Below, piece after piece: positions 6,619 to 15,953 of a stretch of 64,000 nt of DNA (its first letter is position 1; each line of letters opens with the position of its first letter). The position numbers and the translations under genes are program-made. The notes below the pieces were generated by a model. It saw nothing but the letters and a program-made list of their open reading frames with translations, was not told the DNA's origin and searched no databases. Origin of the DNA: Patiriisocius marinistellae (GTDB taxonomy: Bacteria; Bacteroidota; Bacteroidia; Flavobacteriales; Flavobacteriaceae); assembly GCF_009014635.1 (NCBI RefSeq), contig NZ_BKCF01000003.1, forward strand, positions 310,001 through 374,000, read 5' to 3'.

Positions 6619-9372
6619 TTAGAACAATGAAGCTTGTCCATCTGGGTCAATTGGTGGTTCTTCTCCATCATCAATAGTTGGTTTTTTTGTTGATGAGTTT
6701 TCGGTTTTGCTAGTTAATTCTTTACCAGTCTCATTAGCCACTTCAACCTCTTCCACTACTTCCATTTCTTGCGCCGGAACAGCCTCTGGTGCCTCATAAG
6801 GCAAAGGAGACAAAGCATTTATCTCAAGCACTTTATCTTTTGTCAATTGATTACCCATTGCAGTAATTCCTTTGATTGAAATAAACTCTTCTAGATTTAA
6901 CTCTAAGTTCTCTGCTCTATCTTGACCACGCTTTTTACCAAAGACAATCTCAGCAACTGGTCGATGGTCTGTAAAGATTTTCTCCAAGTAAGACTTAGGG
7001 TGCTCAGTGATAACTAACTCATCTTTATCGGGATGCTCAATTAAAAAACGTTTGACGTAAAAAATTTCCTTTTCTCCCTCCCAATAAATTGCAGAAATAG
7101 GTTTGTTAGATATCCATTTTTCTAGAATAATTACATCATCTGCAAAGTGCAATGTCATTTCAGGAACAACGGTTTTAACAAGTCCTTTTTGATCAATTAT
7201 CAATAATCTATCCTCACTAGTAAACTCTCCTAACAACTCTCCTCTACCATCAACATTTAAGCGTTGTACGGTTTCATCAAACCATATTTTTCTTGGTTTT
7301 AATGTTGACAATCCTTTTTCTTTTAACTCAATTCTTTTTACTGGATATTTAGTTACGATATTCCCTTTCGAGGCACGTCCTTTTACAAGAATATCGCTAA
7401 AATCTAAATCCCATTTCAATTTTTTAATGCTTCCGCTTTGTCTAAGTAAGACAGTGATAATTTCTGCCTCACCGTTGTGGTTGGCTGTAAAATAAAGACA
7501 TTTAGAACCTTTACTTCCATTAGTCAAATCATATTCTCTATCTCTTGTAACACTCGTTACCGCAAAGCGCTTGACATACGTAGGCCCTTTCAATCCATCT
7601 TTATAAATCATGTTATAAATGGTGCGCTTATCTTTCTTTTTAAAGACAGCAACATGTAGAATATTTTTACCTATAAAAGTTTTTGCATCCACTTTTGTGA
7701 CCATCATTTTTCCTTCTTCAGTAAATACAATAATATCATCTATGTCACTACAATCTGTTACATATTCATCTCTCTTCAAACTTGTGCCTATAAATCCTTC
7801 TTGGCGGTTTACATAAAGTTTTGTGTTACGTATAGCTACTTTAGTTGCTTCAATATCATCAAAAACTCTAATTTCTGCTTTGCGCTCTTTCCCTTCGCCA
7901 TAGTCTTTCTTCAAACGAGTAAAATAATCAATAGCATATACGATTAAGTTGGCTAAGTGATGCTTTACTTGATCAATGCTTTTATCCAGTGCGTCAATCT
8001 TTTGCTGTGCTTTATCAATATCAAATTTTGAAATACGCTTGATTCTAATTTCGGTTAATCTTGTGATGTCGTCTTCAGTTACAGCTCTTTTTAAATGTTG
8101 TGTAAATGGCTTTAGCCCTTTATCAATTGCAGCAATTACACCTTCCCAAGTTTCCTCTTCTTCGATATCTCGATAGATTCGGTTTTCAATAAATATGCGC
8201 TCTAGGTTAGCATAATGCCATTGCTCTTCAAGCTCTCCAAGTTGAATTTCTAATTCACTCTTAAGAAGTGCAACAGTGCGATCTGTGGAACGCCTTAACA
8301 TTTCAGAAACACCTATAAATAAAGGTTTGTTGTCTTCAATTACACAACCCAATGGAGAGATAGAATTCTCACAATTAGTAAATGCGTATAAAGCGTCAAT
8401 AGTTTTATCTGGCGAAATTCCTGAGGCAATATGAATCATTATCTCTACCTCTGCTGCCGTGTTATCCTCTATTTTCTTAATCTTTATTTTACCCTTGTCA
8501 TTTGCTTTTAGTATGGAATCGATAAGAGACCCAGTATTTGTTCCAAAAGGTATTTCGCGAATTACAAGTGTATTTTTATCATGCTGTAAAATACGCGCAC
8601 GACTCTTTATTTTTCCGCCACGAAGACCGTCATTATAATCTGTGACATCTACCATACCTCCCGTAGGAAAATCTGGTACTATTGTAAAACGCTTTCCTTG
8701 TAAATGCTTTATCGAAGCATCAATCAACTCAATGAAGTTATGCGGCATAACCTTAGTTGAAAGTCCCACAGCAATACCCTCAGCTCCTTGCGCTAAAAGT
8801 AAAGGGAACATTACAGGAAGGTTGATGGGTTCCTTGCGACGACCATCGTAACTAGCCTGCCATCCAGTTATTTTAGGGTTATAAACCACGTCTAGAGCAA
8901 ACTTAGATAGCCGTGCTTCAATATAACGAGATGCCGCTGCACGATCACCTGTTAAAATATTACCCCAGTTTCCTTGAGTATCAATCAATAAATCTTTTTG
9001 TCCAATTTGCACCATGGCATCTGCAATACTCGCATCACCGTGTGGGTGATACTGCATGGTATGCCCCACAATGTTTGCCACTTTGTTGTAGCGACCATCG
9101 TCAAGATCCTTCATTGAATGCATAATACGGCGCTGCACAGGCTTAAAACCATCTTCAATGGCAGGTACGGCACGTTCTAAAATCACATAACTAGCGTAAT
9201 CTAAAAACCACTCGCGATACATCCCAGAAACACGTGTAATTGTCTCGGTCTCTAATTCTTGTTCTTCCTCCTCAGGCACTAAATTGCCTTCTCCGTCAGC
9301 TTCAAGATTTTCAAAATTAATGTCTTCTGGCTCTAAGTTATCTTCGTTGTTGTTTGAGTTTTCGTCACTCAT
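6619..9372 (-). CDS. parC: DNA topoisomerase IV subunit A
   Basis: A 917-residue type IIA topoisomerase subunit A. An acidic tail of about 45 residues precedes the winged-helix breakage-reunion domain (EWFLDYASYVILERAVPAIE). The catalytic Tyr150 sits in AAASRYIEARL. The quinolone-contact region reads YHPHGDASIADAM, with Ala114 where GyrA/ParC usually have Ser and with the acidic residue Asp118 kept. A C-terminal beta-pinwheel region follows, and the end is acidic (DDGEEPPIDPDGQ). With ParE it decatenates daughter chromosomes. The ParC call rests on co-location with parE; gyrA should lie elsewhere. Confidence 0.93.
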   Translation of the reverse strand: MSDENSNNNEDNLEPEDINFENLEADGEGNLVPEEEEQELETETITRVSGMYREWFLDYASYVILERAVPAIEDGFKPVQRRIMHSMKDLDDGRYNKVANIVGHTMQYHPHGDASIADAMVQIGQKDLLIDTQGNWGNILTGDRAAASRYIEARLSKFALDVVYNPKITGWQASYDGRRKEPINLPVMFPLLLAQGAEGIAVGLSTKVMPHNFIELIDASIKHLQGKRFTIVPDFPTGGMVDVTDYNDGLRGGKIKSRARILQHDKNTLVIREIPFGTNTGSLIDSILKANDKGKIKIKKIEDNTAAEVEIMIHIASGISPDKTIDALYAFTNCENSISPLGCVIEDNKPLFIGVSEMLRRSTDRTVALLKSELEIQLGELEEQWHYANLERIFIENRIYRDIEEEETWEGVIAAIDKGLKPFTQHLKRAVTEDDITRLTEIRIKRISKFDIDKAQQKIDALDKSIDQVKHHLANLIVYAIDYFTRLKKDYGEGKERKAEIRVFDDIEATKVAIRNTKLYVNRQEGFIGTSLKRDEYVTDCSDIDDIIVFTEEGKMMVTKVDAKTFIGKNILHVAVFKKKDKRTIYNMIYKDGLKGPTYVKRFAVTSVTRDREYDLTNGSKGSKCLYFTANHNGEAEIITVLLRQSGSIKKLKWDLDFSDILVKGRASKGNIVTKYPVKRIELKEKGLSTLKPRKIWFDETVQRLNVDGRGELLGEFTSEDRLLIIDQKGLVKTVVPEMTLHFADDVIILEKWISNKPISAIYWEGEKEIFYVKRFLIEHPDKDELVITEHPKSYLEKIFTDHRPVAEIVFGKKRGQDRAENLELNLEEFISIKGITAMGNQLTKDKVLEINALSPLPYEAPEAVPAQEMEVVEEVEVANETGKELTSKTENSSTKKPTIDDGEEPPIDPDGQASLF

Positions 9373-9423
9373 ATTTTTGTATTTCTTCTTTCTGAAATTT
9401 TAATTATCAACGTATTATAGTTA

Positions 9424-9885
9424 CTAAAAAATAATACTGAATGATTTATTTTCACTCGGCGCAATAGTTCCATTAACTGTTACCACATCAAAAACTCTTT
9501 GATCAAAACAATCGCCTTCTATTGTTTTAAATTTAATTTTTATAATAACAAATTGTGTTTCGTCTTCATTGAGTATAAATTTAAAGTCTTCACTATCTCC
9601 CATCAATGATGAATCAAAATTTACAGCATTAAAATTGCCAGGTAACTCTTGAAACTCTAACGGAATAAATGTTGACTCATTAGAGAATATAAAATTCTGA
9701 AATTGAAACATATTATCTGGTCCAATTAACGTATTGCCATTTTGATCCTCAATAAAAATACGCCCTATTTGAGTCTGTAGTGAAGCATTTTCACAATCTA
9801 TATTATTGTCATCATCACTACAGCTCACGAATACAATTAAAAACAGTAGTAAGAATAGTGATTTTTCAATAAATGTTTTTTTCAT
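9424..9885 (-). CDS. Hypothetical lipoprotein between parE and parC
   Basis: A 153-residue protein with a lipoprotein signal (FLLLFLIVFVSC, lipidated Cys near residue 22) followed by an acidic SDDDNN linker, typical of surface-destined lipoproteins of Flavobacteriaceae. The mature domain (about 125 residues) is predicted beta-rich with a second Cys pair (CENASL, GDCFDQR). No family is recognised. It lies in the same orientation as parE (62 bp upstream) and parC (51 bp downstream), so it is probably co-transcribed although functionally unrelated at first sight. Confidence 0.75.
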   Translation of the reverse strand: MKKTFIEKSLFLLLFLIVFVSCSDDDNNIDCENASLQTQIGRIFIEDQNGNTLIGPDNMFQFQNFIFSNESTFIPLEFQELPGNFNAVNFDSSLMGDSEDFKFILNEDETQFVIIKIKFKTIEGDCFDQRVFDVVTVNGTIAPSENKSFSIIF

Positions 9886-9947
9886 TTTTTTGAGTTTTTG
9901 TCAATCTTATTAATAACTCTTTTTTACCATGTCTATTTAAATCAAAT

Positions 9948-11798
9948 TTACTCCTCCACAGTGTCAAGTTCCACTTTCAAGTTTTCAATAATGAACTCTT
10001 GCCTATCTGGTGTGTTTTTACCCATGTAGAATTTTAATAATTCTTCAATACTCATTTGCTTGTCTAGCATTACTGGGTCTAACCGAATATCTTCGCCTAT
10101 AAAATGTACAAACTCGTCTGGGCTAATTTCCCCAAGTCCTTTAAATCGGGTAATTTCGGGTTTTGGTTTTAGCTCTTCCATGGCATTCCTTCGCTCATCT
10201 TCGGTGTAGCAATAGATGGTTTTCTTTTTATTTCGGACTCTAAAAAGTGGGGTTTGTAAAATATAAAGATGTCCTTCTTTTATCATTTCAGGAAAAAACT
10301 GAAGAAAGAATGTTATTAATAATAATCTAATGTGCATTCCATCAACATCTGCATCTGTTGCAATAACTACGTTGTTGTAACGTAAATCTTCCATCGATTC
10401 TTCAATATTCAACGCAGCCTGTAACAGGTTAAATTCTTCGTTTTCGTACACTATTTTTTTGGAGAGTCCATAACTATTAAGTGGCTTTCCTTTTAGACTA
10501 AAAACAGCCTGTGTATTTACATCTCTACTTTTTGTAATACTTCCAGATGCACTATCTCCCTCTGTTATGAACAAGGTAGATTCTAGGTTGCGTTCTTTTT
10601 TAGTATCGCCTAAATGAATACGGCAATCACGCAATTTTTTATTGTGCAAGTTTGCTTTCTTCGCACGATCTTTAGCAAGTTTACGAATACCCGAAAGTTC
10701 TTTTCGCTCACGTTCTGCCTGCATTATTTTGCGCTGTAATGCTTCGGCTATTGTAGTGTTTTTATGGAGGTAATTATCTAATTGAGTTTTTACAAAATCG
10801 TTTATGTAAGTGCGGACGGTTGGAAAATCGCCACCCATTTCGGTAGAACCTAATTTTGTTTTTGTTTGACTTTCAAAAACTGGTTCCATCACTTTAATGC
10901 TTATCGCACTAACAATAGATTTTCTAATATCACTCGCCTCGTAGTTTTTCCCGTAATGCTCGCGTATTGTTTTTACTAAACTCTCTCTAAATGCCGCTTG
11001 GTGCGTACCACCTTGTGTAGTGTTCTGTCCATTTACAAAACTGTGATATTCCTCGCTGTATTGAGTTTTACTATGTGTAATTGCCACCTCAATATCTTCT
11101 CCTTTTAAATGTATTACTGGATACAACATATCCTCTTGAGACATGTTATCTTCTAGCAAATCTTTAAGGCCGTTTTCACTAAAAAACTTCTCGCCGTTAA
11201 AGTCAATTGTTAGACCTGGATTGAGGTATACATAATTGCGGAGCATTTTCTCCACATATTCATTTCTATATTTATAATTTTTGAAAATCGCTTCGTCAGG
11301 ATAGAAAATTACTTTTGTCCCCTTACGTTTTCCACTTTCTTCTACGTCACTATTGAGTGTTAAGTTTCCTTCACTAAACTCGGCGTATTTAGTTTGACTA
11401 TCTCTTACACTTTCTACTCTAAAATAGGAAGATAAAGCATTGACGGCTTTTGTACCCACTCCATTTAAACCTACAGATTTTTTAAACGCACGCGAATCAT
11501 ACTTACCACCTGTATTCATTTTAGAAACCACATCAACCACCTTTCCTAAAGGTATTCCACGACCATAATCACGCACCTTTACCTGTTTGTCTTTGATACG
11601 GATTTCAATGGTTTTTCCAGCCCCCATCACAAACTCATCAATACAGTTATCAATGACCTCTTTAAGTAAAATATAGATACCATCATCTGGTGACGACCCG
11701 TCTCCTAGTTTACCAATATACATCCCTGGACGCATGCGAATGTGCTCTTTCCAATCGAGCGAGCGTATGTTATCTTCTGTATAATCTGTTTCAGCCAT
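9948..11798 (-). CDS. parE: DNA topoisomerase IV subunit B
   Basis: A type IIB-like ATPase subunit of 616 residues from the chosen start. It shows the GHKL ATPase fold ([12 protein letters not shown], then DNCIDEF and DYGRGIPLG), the transducer domain, and the TOPRIM domain with EGDSASG and DADVDGMHI metal ligands. The frame stays open to an ATG at 11858, but the conserved family start is [16 protein letters not shown] at 11798. A -7 box at 11867-11860 also predicts transcription starting near 11853, downstream of that first ATG. ParE supplies the ATPase of topoisomerase IV and heads the parE-lipoprotein-parC unit. Confidence 0.93.
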   Translation of the reverse strand: MAETDYTEDNIRSLDWKEHIRMRPGMYIGKLGDGSSPDDGIYILLKEVIDNCIDEFVMGAGKTIEIRIKDKQVKVRDYGRGIPLGKVVDVVSKMNTGGKYDSRAFKKSVGLNGVGTKAVNALSSYFRVESVRDSQTKYAEFSEGNLTLNSDVEESGKRKGTKVIFYPDEAIFKNYKYRNEYVEKMLRNYVYLNPGLTIDFNGEKFFSENGLKDLLEDNMSQEDMLYPVIHLKGEDIEVAITHSKTQYSEEYHSFVNGQNTTQGGTHQAAFRESLVKTIREHYGKNYEASDIRKSIVSAISIKVMEPVFESQTKTKLGSTEMGGDFPTVRTYINDFVKTQLDNYLHKNTTIAEALQRKIMQAERERKELSGIRKLAKDRAKKANLHNKKLRDCRIHLGDTKKERNLESTLFITEGDSASGSITKSRDVNTQAVFSLKGKPLNSYGLSKKIVYENEEFNLLQAALNIEESMEDLRYNNVVIATDADVDGMHIRLLLITFFLQFFPEMIKEGHLYILQTPLFRVRNKKKTIYCYTEDERRNAMEELKPKPEITRFKGLGEISPDEFVHFIGEDIRLDPVMLDKQMSIEELLKFYMGKNTPDRQEFIIENLKVELDTVEE

Positions 11799-11859
11799 AA
11801 AATCGTGTGAATAGTTGTTAAATATAGCGTTTCGAAGTGGTTCTTGGAATATATCCAAA

Positions 11860-11867
11860 CAAAAGTA
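11860..11867 (-). promoter_or_regulatory. -7 element of the parE promoter
   Basis: TACTTTTG on the minus strand matches TAnnTTTG exactly. No TTG lies at the expected -33 distance, so the match is partial. It implies a leader of about 55 nt to the ATG at 11798. Confidence 0.45.
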
Positions 11868-12201
11868 ATTAACAATTGTAAGAAAAAATTGTTAATTAAT
11901 TAGAGGTCTATTTTCGGTTTTATATCGGCAGAAAATTTGATTTTATTTTCTTCGGAAATTTTAATAAATAAAGTAATTTAAACATAAAAAATCTAGAGTA
12001 TATACATTTAAAATTAAACTTCAAAGGAGTAGAAATTAACAGTATTATTTTCAAATGTTTAAAATTTCAGAATTAATAATTACAAATCTTTTCTAAAAAT
12101 AGAAGTATAAATCAATGATGGAATTGAAAAAATCCAGCGTTTTAATACAATTTTAAGTTATAATGAAATGTTAAATGGAATTCAAGTGTCAATAGCAATC
12201 A
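11868..12201. other. AT-rich intergenic region between parE and the PAP2 gene
   Basis: About 330 bp with no open frame of useful length and no RNA-like structure that I can identify. It contains one exact TTTCTTCGGAAA element (11947-11958) and a related AATTTCAGAATT (12063-12074), and should hold the regulatory regions of both divergent genes. Confidence 0.5.
11947..11958 (+). repeat. TTTCTTCGGAAA element, copy 1
   Basis: Exact copy in the parE/PAP2 intergenic region, flanked by ATTTTC...AAATTTT so the dyad extends one or two pairs. Confidence 0.6.
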
Positions 12202-12209
12202 TATTTTTG
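12202..12209 (+). promoter_or_regulatory. -7 element of the PAP2 gene, near-leaderless
   Basis: TATTTTTG fits TAnnTTTG and ends only 5 nt before the ATG at 12215, predicting transcription that starts at or next to the start codon. No TTG at -33 was seen. Confidence 0.45.
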
Positions 12210-12214
12210 TTGTT

Positions 12215-13057
12215 ATGAAAAAACTACTTTTACCCTTATTATTTATTTTTGGACTATTAACATCTAATGCTCAAAGTGAGTCACCTTATGAATGGGACTG
12301 GACGAGAGATGGAATTTGGACAGGTGCCGCGCTTGGCGGTTCTGCTCTTGGACTTTATCTCATTGGAGAAAAAGACGATATTGATGAGGCTGAATTTGCG
12401 AGAATTCAAAATGATCTTCAAAATGATGCTGTTGATATTAATTTTCTTGACAACTGGGTAATTGGAAAGCATGATGAGGATGCAAGTAAAATTAGTGATA
12501 TTCCCTTTGCAATATCATTTGCAGCTCCATTTGCTATGTTGTTTGATGATGAAATTAATGATCATACTGGACAATATTTAGGACTTTATATAGAAAGTCT
12601 TGCCACTACAGCTGCTATGTATTCTATTACTGCTGGCCTTGTTAATCGAAGCCGCCCTTATGTTTATGATGATAGCGGAGAAACTGGATTAGACCGCAGA
12701 AAAAGTAATAATGGACAACGTTCATTTTATTCTGGGCATGTAGCAGCTACTGCTACAGCTACTTTTTTTATGGCTAAAGTCTATAGTGATTTCAATCCAG
12801 ATGCAAGTACATTTGGTAAAGTTGCTATTTGGGGAGGTGCAGCTGCTCTTCCAGCAACAGTGGGTTATTTTAGAATGGAAGCAGGTCAGCATTTTTTGAC
12901 TGATGTTCTTTTAGGGTATGCCTTAGGCGCAGCAACTGGAATTCTAGTTCCTGAATTACATAAAAAGAGAATGGATGGAGTTTCATTTTACCCAACGGGT
13001 GGAAGAAATTTTATGGGTGATGAATACAAAGCAATGGCGCTCAAAGTACAATTTTAG
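12215..13057 (+). CDS. PAP2 superfamily phosphatase, exported
   Basis: A 280-residue protein with a Sec signal peptide (KKLLLPLLFIFGLLTSNAQ). The phosphatidic-acid phosphatase type 2 motifs are present: NRSRPYVY (motif 1, about residue 146), SFYSGHVAAT (motif 2, catalytic His, about residue 173) and FRMEAGQHFLTDVLLGY (motif 3, His and Asp, about residues 220-236). Motif 1 lacks the usual leading Lys at the expected spacing. Likely roles are dephosphorylating undecaprenyl pyrophosphate or a lipid phosphate at the envelope. Only a few hydrophobic stretches follow, so it may be periplasmic or outer-membrane associated. Monocistronic, with its own promoter and terminator. Confidence 0.88.
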   Translation: MKKLLLPLLFIFGLLTSNAQSESPYEWDWTRDGIWTGAALGGSALGLYLIGEKDDIDEAEFARIQNDLQNDAVDINFLDNWVIGKHDEDASKISDIPFAISFAAPFAMLFDDEINDHTGQYLGLYIESLATTAAMYSITAGLVNRSRPYVYDDSGETGLDRRKSNNGQRSFYSGHVAATATATFFMAKVYSDFNPDASTFGKVAIWGGAAALPATVGYFRMEAGQHFLTDVLLGYALGAATGILVPELHKKRMDGVSFYPTGGRNFMGDEYKAMALKVQF

Positions 13058-13078
13058 AAATTAGGAAAATAAAAAAAA

Positions 13079-13102
13079 ATCGTGATGGAGCTCCATGACG
13101 AT
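13079..13102. terminator. Bidirectional terminator between the PAP2 gene and ychF
   Basis: ATCGTGATGGAG / CTCCATGACGAT stem with one G-G mismatch, flanked by A-run and T-run, so it can serve both convergent genes. Confidence 0.8.
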
Positions 13103-13150
13103 TTTTTTTTATTTAATATTTTCTATTTATTCTATCTATTTTCAAGAGAA

Positions 13151-14245
13151 TTATACGTTAAAACGGAAATGCATTACATCCCCATCATTAACAACGTATT
13201 CTTTTCCTTCAACTCCCATTTTACCGGCTTCTTTTACTTTTGCCTCACTACCATAATTTACATAATCATCATATTTGATAACTTCGGCACGAATAAAGCC
13301 TTTTTCAAAATCGGTATGAATTACTCCTGCTGCTTGAGGTGCTGTTGCTCCTACTGGAATAGTCCAAGCACGAACTTCTTTTACACCTGCCGTAAAATAT
13401 GTTTGTAGGTTTAATAAACTATAAGCTCCTCTAATTAATTTTGCTGATCCTGGTTCTTTTAATCCTAGATCTTCTAAGAACATTTGGCGTTCATCAAAAG
13501 AATCCAATTCGGTTATATCTGCCTCTGTTCCTACAGCTAATATAACGACTTCAGCATTTTCATTTGCAACGGCAGCTTTCACTTTTTCAACATATTCATT
13601 ACCATTTGCAGCAGCGCCCTCATCTACATTACATACATACATTACTGGTTTATCTGTAATAAATTGTAATGGCTGAACAAACTCCTCACGCTCTTTCTCT
13701 GTAAAATCAATAGCTCTTACAGAAACTCCTTGTTCTAAGGCTTCTTTAATTTTATTTAAAATACCCTCTTCTTTTTGAGCTTCTTTATTCCCTGTCCTTG
13801 ACGCTCGTTTTACTTTTTCAAGTTTTTTATCGGTTGTTTCTAGGTCCTTTAATTGAAGTTCAATATCAATTGTTTCTTTATCCCTAATAGGATCAACACT
13901 GCCATCAACGTGCACAATATTATCATCATCAAAACATCTTAATACGTGTAAAATAGCATCGGTTTCTCTAATATTTCCGAGGAACTGATTTCCAAGCCCC
14001 TCACCCTTACTAGCACCTTTTACAAGTCCAGCAATATCCACTATCTCAACAGTTGCAGGCAACACGCGTTCTGGACTAACTAATTCTTCCAATTTAACCA
14101 AGCGGTCATCTGGAACGTTTACAACTCCTATATTAGGTTCAATTGTACAAAAAGGAAAGTTTGCACTCTGCGCTTTAGCGTTTGACAAACAATTAAAAAG
14201 GGTTGACTTACCTACATTGGGTAATCCTACGATACCTGCTTTCAT
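13151..14245 (-). CDS. ychF: Redox-regulated ATPase YchF (Obg family)
   Basis: A 364-residue protein of standard YchF length. The G1 motif is GLPNVGKSTLFNCLS at residues 7-21, followed by the family hallmark NFPFCTIEPN (30-39), G3 DIAGLVKGASKGEGLGN (about 69-85), a coiled-coil insertion (about 130-165), and a C-terminal TGS-like domain (LQTYFTAGVKEVRAWTI, DFEKGFIRAEVI). YchF/OLA1 binds ATP rather than GTP and associates with ribosomes, with roles in stress response. Transcribed alone; an ACATTTCAGAAA element lies 20-30 bp upstream of the start. Confidence 0.96.
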   Translation of the reverse strand: MKAGIVGLPNVGKSTLFNCLSNAKAQSANFPFCTIEPNIGVVNVPDDRLVKLEELVSPERVLPATVEIVDIAGLVKGASKGEGLGNQFLGNIRETDAILHVLRCFDDDNIVHVDGSVDPIRDKETIDIELQLKDLETTDKKLEKVKRASRTGNKEAQKEEGILNKIKEALEQGVSVRAIDFTEKEREEFVQPLQFITDKPVMYVCNVDEGAAANGNEYVEKVKAAVANENAEVVILAVGTEADITELDSFDERQMFLEDLGLKEPGSAKLIRGAYSLLNLQTYFTAGVKEVRAWTIPVGATAPQAAGVIHTDFEKGFIRAEVIKYDDYVNYGSEAKVKEAGKMGVEGKEYVVNDGDVMHFRFNV

Positions 14246-14493
14246 TAAGTATATATATTTTTCTGAAATGTGACAAAAGTTATCTTTTTTAATATTTCAG
14301 AATTAAAATTTCAGCTAAAAAATCGTGCAAAGATACGGTATAACAAACATAATTATAGCTTTTTATAAATGCATTTTTTTAAACTATAAGAAAACTTTAC
14401 CATCTGTTTTGCAAACAATTAACAACATGTTATATACTTTTATATCAAACATTAAACAATAACAAACCCAACAACTAATAAATTAAAAAAATC

Positions 14494-15081
14494 ATGAAAA
14501 AAATAGCAATAAGTTTAAGTATATTAATTTTTACTGCAGTTGGAATGACAGCTCAGGAAAATGTTGACGTAAAAAAAGAGACTGTAACTAAAAAAGTACA
14601 CGTTAGTGATAAATATTCAGACGATGTTCAAGTTACAGAAGAGATTGAAGAAGAAATTGAAGTAATTGAGGTTGAAGAAAATAATCAAACTAATCAAGAC
14701 ACTAAAAGGCTTTCTAATAAAAGTGACCAAAAAAATATCGTAAAAAGCGAGTCAAAAATTGATACTGATAAAATTGAGCAGGATAAAATGAAGAATGAAA
14801 TGCTTAAAGAGGAAATTAAAGTTAAAGAAACTGCTGAACTTCAGGAATCTAAAGAAATGATGATGGAACGTGAAAAAATGGAGCAGAAAGCTATGGCTCA
14901 AAAAGAAAAGATGATGGAAAAAGAGCGTCTCGAGAAAAAAGCAGTTTTAGAGAGAGAAGTTGGTCAATCTAAAAAAGAAGCTAAAATGATGAGTAAAGAT
15001 GCTAAGGCGCAGGAAAAAATGATGAAGAAAGAAGCAAAAAAGAAAGAAAAATCCACTAAGAAAAAAATTGACAATAAATAA
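14494..15081 (+). CDS. Secreted Lys/Glu/Met-rich coiled-coil protein of unknown function
   Basis: A 195-residue protein with a signal peptide (KKIAISLSILIFTAVGMTAQ). The rest is almost entirely charged: an acidic block around residues 48-66 (EEIEEEIEVIEVEE) and then a long predicted helix from about residue 100 with repeated KEKMMEKE/KKEAKMM units, ending in a poly-Lys tail. No domain is recognised. It could be a periplasmic coiled-coil or a disordered polyampholyte. A poor promoter match (TTG at 14409, 23-bp spacer, TACTTTTA at 14435) lies upstream, and a strong terminator follows. Compositional bias makes database matches unreliable. Confidence 0.65.
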   Translation: MKKIAISLSILIFTAVGMTAQENVDVKKETVTKKVHVSDKYSDDVQVTEEIEEEIEVIEVEENNQTNQDTKRLSNKSDQKNIVKSESKIDTDKIEQDKMKNEMLKEEIKVKETAELQESKEMMMEREKMEQKAMAQKEKMMEKERLEKKAVLEREVGQSKKEAKMMSKDAKAQEKMMKKEAKKKEKSTKKKIDNK

Positions 15082-15102
15082 TAAAATGAATTTTGTCAAT
15101 CT

Positions 15103-15136
15103 AAACGGTCTCAATATTTAAATATTGAGACCGTTT
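15103..15136. terminator. Perfect 17-bp bidirectional terminator
   Basis: AAACGGTCTCAATATTT / AAATATTGAGACCGTTT palindrome between two convergent genes; T-runs are short on both sides. Confidence 0.8.
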
Positions 15137-15137
15137 T

Positions 15138-15953
15138 CTATTTTAGACTCTTTTCAATGGTAGATGTATATTCTAAAAAATTACCAATGTTATGGTGTGT
15201 AGCTTCTGGAATAGTGATGAATGTAAGTTGTTTCTTTGGAACTGTTTCTGCTAATTTTTTCCCAGATCTAAAACTTACTATTTTATCGTTCGTTCCATGA
15301 TAAATGATAATTGGCGAAGTTACCTCTCTAATATAAATATTGCTATTTAATTTTATCTTCATTAATGTGTCTAAGAATGGAATCCAAGAAAATTTTTGTT
15401 TTGCAACGTCTTTTAGGTTATAAAAAGGAGTTTCTAAAATTACCTTTCTTGGTTTATTTTTAGACGCTAAATATACTGCAAACCCAGTCCCTATTGACCT
15501 TCCATATATGACGATATTTTTTTCGGTATAAGAATTTAATAAATAATCATACCACAATTGGGTATCATCTAACATTTTTTGCTCATCTATCTTACCTGTA
15601 CTCTTTCCGTAGGTGCGATAATCTATAACTAATACATCATATTGTAACGTAGTAAAATAAGAAGCAATATTTCCCCATCTTGATAAATCGCCTGCGTTTC
15701 CATGAAAATATAAGATCACCCCTTTTGGATTCTCTACTTTAAAATGTATTCCATGTAGCGAAGTACCATCATTAGCAGTTAATCTTTTTTCCTCAAAAGG
15801 AATTTTAAAATCAAATTTATAATCTTGAGGCAAGCTAGTTGCTGCAAATACAATCTTTTCTTGTTTGAAATACATGACGCTAGTGCCAATTAAAATTAAT
15901 AATAAGAAAACCAGCAGCAAAACGCTGGCAATTTTTGAAATTTTCTTTTTCAT
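15138..15953 (-). CDS. Membrane-anchored alpha/beta hydrolase (BEM46/ABHD13-like), copy 2
   Basis: A 271-residue protein with an N-terminal membrane anchor (about residues 8-27, ASVLLLVFLLLILIGTSVMY) and an alpha/beta-hydrolase domain: oxyanion region YFHGNAGDLSRWG (about 82-94), nucleophile elbow GRSIG (Ser about 153), acid Asp in HGTNDKIVSF and final His in ATHHNIGNF. It resembles serine hydrolases of the BEM46/ABHD13 group, whose physiological substrates are mostly unknown. It overlaps the upstream paralogue by an ATGA, so the two are coupled and probably arose by tandem duplication. Confidence 0.88.
   Translation of the reverse strand: MKKKISKIASVLLLVFLLLILIGTSVMYFKQEKIVFAATSLPQDYKFDFKIPFEEKRLTANDGTSLHGIHFKVENPKGVILYFHGNAGDLSRWGNIASYFTTLQYDVLVIDYRTYGKSTGKIDEQKMLDDTQLWYDYLLNSYTEKNIVIYGRSIGTGFAVYLASKNKPRKVILETPFYNLKDVAKQKFSWIPFLDTLMKIKLNSNIYIREVTSPIIIYHGTNDKIVSFRSGKKLAETVPKKQLTFITIPEATHHNIGNFLEYTSTIEKSLK

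Noticed and set aside
11799-11858. N-terminal extension of ParE
   Set aside because: No conserved sequence, and a -7 promoter box at 11860-11867 predicts a transcript starting downstream of that ATG.
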